Of a stretch of DNA of 36,418 bases, positions 32,873-36,418 are shown piece by piece. The DNA lies in the NCBI GenBank assembly GCA_020848735.1, contig JADLHO010000007.1, positions 1-36,418 of the forward strand. Direction: 5' to 3'. Within the stretch, counting starts at the first letter, position 1. Every line of letters starts with the position of its first letter. The translations under genes and the position numbers were made by a program. A model generated the notes under the pieces. It ran no database searches and was not told where the DNA came from. It saw nothing but the letters and a program-made list of their open reading frames with translations. This DNA comes from Planctomycetota bacterium. GTDB lineage: Bacteria > Planctomycetota > UBA1135 > UBA2386.

Positions 32873-34057
32873 TCACGCCTCCGACAGCGTCGTCATCGTC
32901 ATCGTCTGGTTCAGCAGGTCGCAGGCGCCGGTCGCGTACGGCGAGATCTCGCCGTACGAGTAGAAGCCGATCTGCCTCGCGGCCGGCGGGAGCGCCTCGA
33001 GCGCCGCCGCGACCTCCTCCTCGGCGCGCTCGCCGAGGATCAGCCGGCGACCGACGCAGCTGATCGCGATCGCGAGCGTGTCGCCCTGCGTGCCATGGGC
33101 ACCGATGCCGCGGGCGTGTTCGGCCGCGCGCCCCGCGCCTTCGATCAGGCGCTCGAAGTTCGCGCGCATGAGCTGCGCCCGCGAGCCCTGCGGGATGTCC
33201 CCGGCGAAGGTCATCGAGCGCTCCGTCTCGTCGATCGAGAGGATCGTGCGCACGAGACGCTTGTCGTCGGCGGCGTCGGTGCGCAACGCGAGCGGGAAGA
33301 GCAGCGCCGTCGCCGGCAGTCCGGCCGCGCGCTCCCCGAGGTAGGTCCGATAGAGGTCGAGCGCCGGCTTGCCGTCGAGTTCGTACAGGACGTTGCCCGC
33401 GGAGCGCGTGACCACGCGCTCGGGCCCGAAGCGATCCCAGCCGCCGCGGCTGCCGTGACCGACGCGCAGGCCGGTCCCGCAGAGGCCGATCGCGGCGACC
33501 AGGTTCTCGCGCGGTCCGCGTGGCCGGCCCTCGGCGTCGCGATCCGCGTTGAGCACCCAGGTGCGCCGGAAGCGATCGCCGTCTCCCGCGAGGCCACCCG
33601 TCACCACGATCTCCGGCGGCAGGACCCCGTTCAGCCCGCGCACGAGCTCGCTGCCGTTCACGTGCAGTCCGTCGGAGACCACGAACACCGCACGCAACGC
33701 CGCGGCGGTGGCGGCCTCGCCGAGCATCGCCTCGGCGATGCGTTCCCCGGCCGCGCACGAGTCCGCCGAGCCGTTCACCGCGGTCGACGCCGACACGAGC
33801 GTCGCCGTCGCGAAGCGCGCGATGGCCACGGTCAGCGTGCCGTCGTGGATGCAGTCGCCCGCGATCTCGCCGGACGTCGAGCACCCGATCACGTGGGACC
33901 TCGGGAATGCCGCCAGCACCTCGAGGATCGGGGCCGGGGCCGTGGCGAAGCTCTCGGCGCCGAAGACCACGACCAGCGTGGCGTCGGAATCGGCGTCGGT
34001 GGGGAAGGGAGCGGACCAGCCGCGACGCGGCCGGTAGGTGATGGTGCAGAGCCGCAT
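32873..34057 (-). CDS. FIST-domain sensory protein (NosP-like)
   Basis: Cytosolic small-molecule sensor of 394 residues. FIST_N hallmarks include VIGCSTSGEIAG (57-68), VVSDGLHVNGSELVRGLN and VTGGLAGDGDRF. FIST_C is marked by ALDLYRTYLG and the terminal IGFYSYGEISPY. FIST proteins bind small ligands; in the NosP subgroup the ligand is heme with nitric oxide, and NosP controls an adjacent hybrid kinase. The arrangement here, FIST gene then hybrid kinase 23 bp later, is the same. Whether this protein binds heme cannot be told from the sequence. The ATG at 34057 has no Shine-Dalgarno sequence; a 6-bp inverted repeat lies 36 nt upstream. Confidence 0.92.
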   Translation of the reverse strand: MRLCTITYRPRRGWSAPFPTDADSDATLVVVFGAESFATAPAPILEVLAAFPRSHVIGCSTSGEIAGDCIHDGTLTVAIARFATATLVSASTAVNGSADSCAAGERIAEAMLGEAATAAALRAVFVVSDGLHVNGSELVRGLNGVLPPEIVVTGGLAGDGDRFRRTWVLNADRDAEGRPRGPRENLVAAIGLCGTGLRVGHGSRGGWDRFGPERVVTRSAGNVLYELDGKPALDLYRTYLGERAAGLPATALLFPLALRTDAADDKRLVRTILSIDETERSMTFAGDIPQGSRAQLMRANFERLIEGAGRAAEHARGIGAHGTQGDTLAIAISCVGRRLILGERAEEEVAAALEALPPAARQIGFYSYGEISPYATGACDLLNQTMTMTTLSEA

Positions 34058-34092
34058 GCGGGTGGGCGTGGGGGATCGGCGAGGGGCGGGGA

Positions 34093-34108
34093 CTCGCGAA
34101 CTCGCGAG
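34093..34108. repeat. Inverted repeat upstream of the FIST gene
   Basis: CTCGCG (34093-34098), AACT, CGCGAG (34103-34108), 36 nt before the FIST start codon. Possible operator or 5' UTR hairpin of the FIST/kinase unit; the sequence is simple enough to arise by chance in this GC-rich DNA. Confidence 0.3.
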
Positions 34109-34276
34109 CACGGCCCGCCTCCCGGGTCCCCCATCGAGGATCCGGACTGCCGGGTTGAGGGGTGGATGCCCGAGGGACTGCGGCGTCCTGCGTGAGGGCC
34201 GCGCCATCGCAGGGTCAGGGCGGCGCCTCGCACGACCGCGCACCGCGCGGTCCCCGCCGCGGGCGGCGAGGTCTGC

Positions 34277-34307
34277 GGGATCGGATCCCGGAGCCGTCGG
34301 CTAGCAT
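34277..34307 (+). promoter_or_regulatory. Palindrome plus leaderless-type -10 before the ABC fusion gene
   Basis: GGGATC-G-GATCCC (34277-34289) is a perfect 6-bp inverted repeat with a 1-nt centre. TAGCAT (34302-34307) lies 8 nt before the GTG start. With a 17-bp spacer the -35 would fall at 34279-34284, inside the palindrome, so a repressor bound there would block the promoter. Confidence 0.4.
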
Positions 34308-34315
34308 CGCCCGCG

Positions 34316-36199
34316 GTGCCCCTCCAGCTCGTCCGAATCACCCACGCCTACGGCCGGCACGCGAGCCTCGACTCCGTCGACCTCAACCTGGAGAACGGCG
34401 ACCGCTACGGCTTCCTCGGCCACAACGGCGCCGGCAAGACGACGGCCCTGCGGATCGCGCTCGGGCTGCTGCGACCGCGCGCGGGCCAGGTGATCGTCGA
34501 CGGCTTCGACGCGGCCGCCCACCCGCGCGAAGCCCGCGCGCGCATGGGCGGGATGATCGAGATCACCGGCTTCCACCCCGCCTGGAGCGGGTGGCGGAAC
34601 CTCCTCGAGCTCGCGCGGCTGCAGGGTCTGGCACGGGGCGCGGCGCGGCGCGAGGCGTCGCGCCTGCTGGAACTCGTCGGGCTCGCGCCGCACGGGGATC
34701 GCGCGGTCCTCGGCTACTCGCAGGGCATGCGGCAGCGGCTCTCGCTCGCCCAGGCGCTGATCGGGCAGCCGCGCTACGTCCTGCTCGACGAGCCGACGAA
34801 CGGCCTCGATCCCGAGGGCATCGCCGAGCTGCGCGTGGTGCTGGAGCGCCTGACCGGCGAGGGGGTCACGACCCTGCTCTCGAGCCATCAGCTCCACGAG
34901 ATCAGCACCCTCTGCAACCGCATCGGTGTGCTCAAGGGCGGCCGGATGCTCGTCGAGGCGCCGATGGACGAGCTGCTGCACGACACACGGCAGCGCTACG
35001 AGATCGAGATCGACGACGCCGCGCGCGCGGCCGCGTGTCTCGCGCGGCTGGGCAGGCCCTTCGTGTCGATGGGCAACGCGCCGGTGGCGCAGGCGCAACC
35101 CGTGCGCGGACTCGTGGAGCTCGGGGCGGTCCCACCGCAGACCCTGCTCGCCGCGCTCGTCGCCGAGGGCGTCGGGGTCACGCACTTCGCCGCGCGGCCG
35201 ACGACGCTCGAGGAGGTCTACCTGCGGCTCGGCGCGCAGGACGCGCGCACGGCGCCGCTCGCCGTCGGGACGCCGCTCGTCCGCGACGGGGTGCCGCGCG
35301 AGACGCTCGCGCCCAAAGGCGGTCTCGCGCGGATGTTCCGCTACGAGTTCGCGCGCGGGCTGCGGCCGGGGGTGATCGCGGTCGCGCTGGCACCGGCCAT
35401 GCTCGCGGTGTGGCGGATGGTCGCGCTGGTCGCGCACGACGCCCGCAACCACGCGCGCCTGCACGGCACCGGCGCGGATCGCGTGGCGAGCATCTCGTCG
35501 ATCACGGCCTACGAGGCGACCGCGCGCGTGCTCATCACGAGCGCGCCGCTCGCGATCGTCCTCGTCGCGGCACTCGGCAGTCAGTCGATCGCCGGGGAGT
35601 TCTCGCTCGGCACCCTGCGCAACGTGCTGCTCCGGCCGTTGACGCGCGTCCAGGTGGCGCTGGGCAAGGCGCTCGCGGTCGGCGCCGGGAGCCTGCTCGT
35701 CACGGCGGTGCTGGTGCTCGTCGCGCTCGCCGCGGCGGCGATCGCGTTCCCGTTCGGCGATCGGCTGGAGCTCGGGCAGGACGAGGGCCTGAGCGCCGTG
35801 CTGATGCCCGCCGAGGAGATCGCGCCGCTCTTCCTGCCGGCGCTGCTCTCGCTCGCGCTGCCCATGCTCGCGTACGGCGCGATCGGCCTGCTTTGCGGTG
35901 CGCTCGCGCGGCGATCCATCTGGGCACTCGCGACGGCGCTGGGCGCGGTCGTGGTCCTCGATCTCTCGCGTGGTCTCGGCGAGCCGCTCGGTCTCGAGCG
36001 CCTCCTGCCGGCGGCGTATCTGCCCTCGCAGCTGCTCGCGCGCGAGACGAGCCAGCTCGAGTTCTTCAAGGAGTTCGCGCTCGGCAGCGCGGACGCGCGA
36101 TTCCACCTCGAGGACACGGCGTGGCTCGTGCCCGGTGCGTGGCTCGTGTCGTCGACCGCGTTGGCTGCCTTCCTGTTGCTGCGGAGACGTGTGCCGTGA
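34316..36199 (+). CDS. ABC exporter with ATPase and permease in one chain
   Basis: Exporter-type ABC protein of 627 residues. The N-terminal nucleotide-binding domain (1-~230) has Walker A GHNGAGKT (35-42), the degenerate signature YSQGM (134-138), Walker B YVLLDE (154-159) and switch His191 in SSHQLHEI. A linker domain (about 230-340) follows, as in bacitracin/Nat-type ATPases. From about 345 an ABC-2 type membrane domain contains hydrophobic segments around ALAPAMLAVWRMVALV, APLAIVLVAALGSQ, LLVTAVLVLVALAAAAIAF and ALATALGAVVVL, and the ABC-2 hallmark SQSIAGEFSLGTLRNVLLRP. In most systems these parts are separate genes. The GTG start lacks a Shine-Dalgarno sequence and follows a leaderless-type -10. 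Its stop overlaps the next gene as GTGA. Substrate unknown. Confidence 0.93.
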   Translation: MPLQLVRITHAYGRHASLDSVDLNLENGDRYGFLGHNGAGKTTALRIALGLLRPRAGQVIVDGFDAAAHPREARARMGGMIEITGFHPAWSGWRNLLELARLQGLARGAARREASRLLELVGLAPHGDRAVLGYSQGMRQRLSLAQALIGQPRYVLLDEPTNGLDPEGIAELRVVLERLTGEGVTTLLSSHQLHEISTLCNRIGVLKGGRMLVEAPMDELLHDTRQRYEIEIDDAARAAACLARLGRPFVSMGNAPVAQAQPVRGLVELGAVPPQTLLAALVAEGVGVTHFAARPTTLEEVYLRLGAQDARTAPLAVGTPLVRDGVPRETLAPKGGLARMFRYEFARGLRPGVIAVALAPAMLAVWRMVALVAHDARNHARLHGTGADRVASISSITAYEATARVLITSAPLAIVLVAALGSQSIAGEFSLGTLRNVLLRPLTRVQVALGKALAVGAGSLLVTAVLVLVALAAAAIAFPFGDRLELGQDEGLSAVLMPAEEIAPLFLPALLSLALPMLAYGAIGLLCGALARRSIWALATALGAVVVLDLSRGLGEPLGLERLLPAAYLPSQLLARETSQLEFFKEFALGSADARFHLEDTAWLVPGAWLVSSTALAAFLLLRRRVP

Positions 36200-36418
36200 T
36201 CGCCTGCCGCCTCGTTGCGTACGCCTCGATCCTCATGTTGACGGCCTGTGCCGCGAAGCTCCCCACCGAGCGGCCGCCGCTCGCGGACGTCGAGGAGCCG
36301 CTCGAGCTCTTCGCGGAGCCCGACGACGAGGCGGCGCGCCAGGCCCTGCCGTTCGGCTGCTTCACCGGCTGCGTCGCCGGCGACTCCCGCGACTCGCTCG
36401 AGGCCCTGCTCGAGGAGA
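36196..36418 (+). CDS. Putative lipoprotein, 3' end outside window
   Basis: Starts with GTG overlapping the ABC fusion stop (GTGA), so it is coupled to the exporter. The 74 visible residues begin with a lipoprotein signal whose lipobox is LTAC (Cys18), followed by an acidic Pro-rich linker (about 22-48) and the segment LPFGCFTGCVAGDSRDSLEALLEE, which holds two closely spaced cysteines. The rest lies beyond the right edge, so no family can be assigned. It is probably the periplasmic partner of the transporter. Confidence 0.75.
   Translation, partial: MIACRLVAYASILMLTACAAKLPTERPPLADVEEPLELFAEPDDEAARQALPFGCFTGCVAGDSRDSLEALLEE

Larger units (their letters stand above)
34058..34315. promoter_or_regulatory. 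Divergent intergenic region between the FIST and ABC fusion genes
   Basis: The largest gap in the window (258 bp). It contains the inverted repeat CTCGCG-AACT-CGCGAG (34093-34108) on the FIST side and the palindrome and -10 candidate on the ABC side (separate entry). The middle, about 34110-34270, shows no coding potential or strong structure that I can support. Confidence 0.45.

Noticed and set aside
30246..32963. 905-codon open frame antisense to the hybrid histidine kinase
   Set aside because: Low-complexity Arg/Glu/His-rich product, no domain; the minus strand has a complete kinase with all motifs.
30042..34104. The 9-mer GCGAACTCG in both orientations around the FIST/kinase unit as a regulator site
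   Set aside because: The same 9-mer also occurs inside coding sequence (for example near 19418), so it is common in this genome's codon use.
1..36418. CRISPR array, IS element, tRNA or rRNA genes
   Set aside because: No regularly spaced repeats, transposase motifs, terminal inverted repeats or recognisable tRNA/rRNA sequence were found by reading; small RNAs cannot be excluded without structure search.

Overview
The window is a gene-dense, very GC-rich bacterial chromosome segment. It has no rRNA, tRNA, insertion sequence or CRISPR array that I can see. The best guess for the host is a member of the Planctomycetota or a related Gram-negative lineage. The reasons are the exported type I sulfatase, several large exported proteins of unknown function that share an all-beta terminal domain, an outer-membrane TonB system, and a divergent pyruvate kinase. 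This placement is inference from gene content, not from a marker gene.

Layout, left to right. (1) 1-2343, minus: a PaaK-like adenylate-forming ligase whose stop overlaps the start of a SufS-type PLP enzyme that runs off the left edge. (2) 2386-6137, plus: an S51-family peptidase, an exported thrombospondin-C-like protein and an exported sulfatase. (3) 6154-7230, minus: an exported protein of unknown function. (4) 7330-9637, plus: DNA polymerase IV (DinB), then an NPPY-type methyltransferase domain behind an apparent lipoprotein signal peptide. (5) 9680-14966, minus: an ABC exporter ATPase, its membrane partner fused to a CPBP/CAAX-type intramembrane protease, and a divergent pyruvate kinase. 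(6) 15020-16303, minus: an exported Vps62-like protein. (7) 16499-28688, plus, about 12 kb: exported beta-helix protein, lipoprotein, TonB-dependent receptor, DUF3450 protein, TtpC-like ExbB, ExbB, ExbD, TonB and a TPR lipoprotein. (8) 28739-30019, minus: another exported protein of unknown function. (9) 30234-34057, minus: a FIST-domain sensor protein followed by a hybrid histidine kinase. (10) 34316-36418, plus: a one-chain ABC ATPase-permease and a coupled lipoprotein cut by the right edge.

The centrepiece is region 7. It holds every part of a TonB2/TtpC-type energy-transducing complex (coiled-coil DUF3450 partner, two ExbB-type channel proteins, ExbD, TonB, TPR lipoprotein) together with its own outer-membrane receptor and two exported accessory proteins. 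It looks like a self-contained, dedicated outer-membrane uptake or surface system with unknown substrate.

Two themes run across the window. First, several transcription-unit starts without a Shine-Dalgarno sequence have a TANNNT hexamer 6-10 nt before the start codon, which is the signature of leaderless transcripts. The 42-bp gap at 2344-2385 seems to hold two such promoters facing apart, each -10 sitting at the -35 position of the other. Second, four exported proteins share a roughly 100-residue beta-rich domain, usually C-terminal but N-terminal in the Vps62-like protein. No gap between genes exceeds 300 bases; the largest are 34058-34315, 30020-30233 and 16304-16498.
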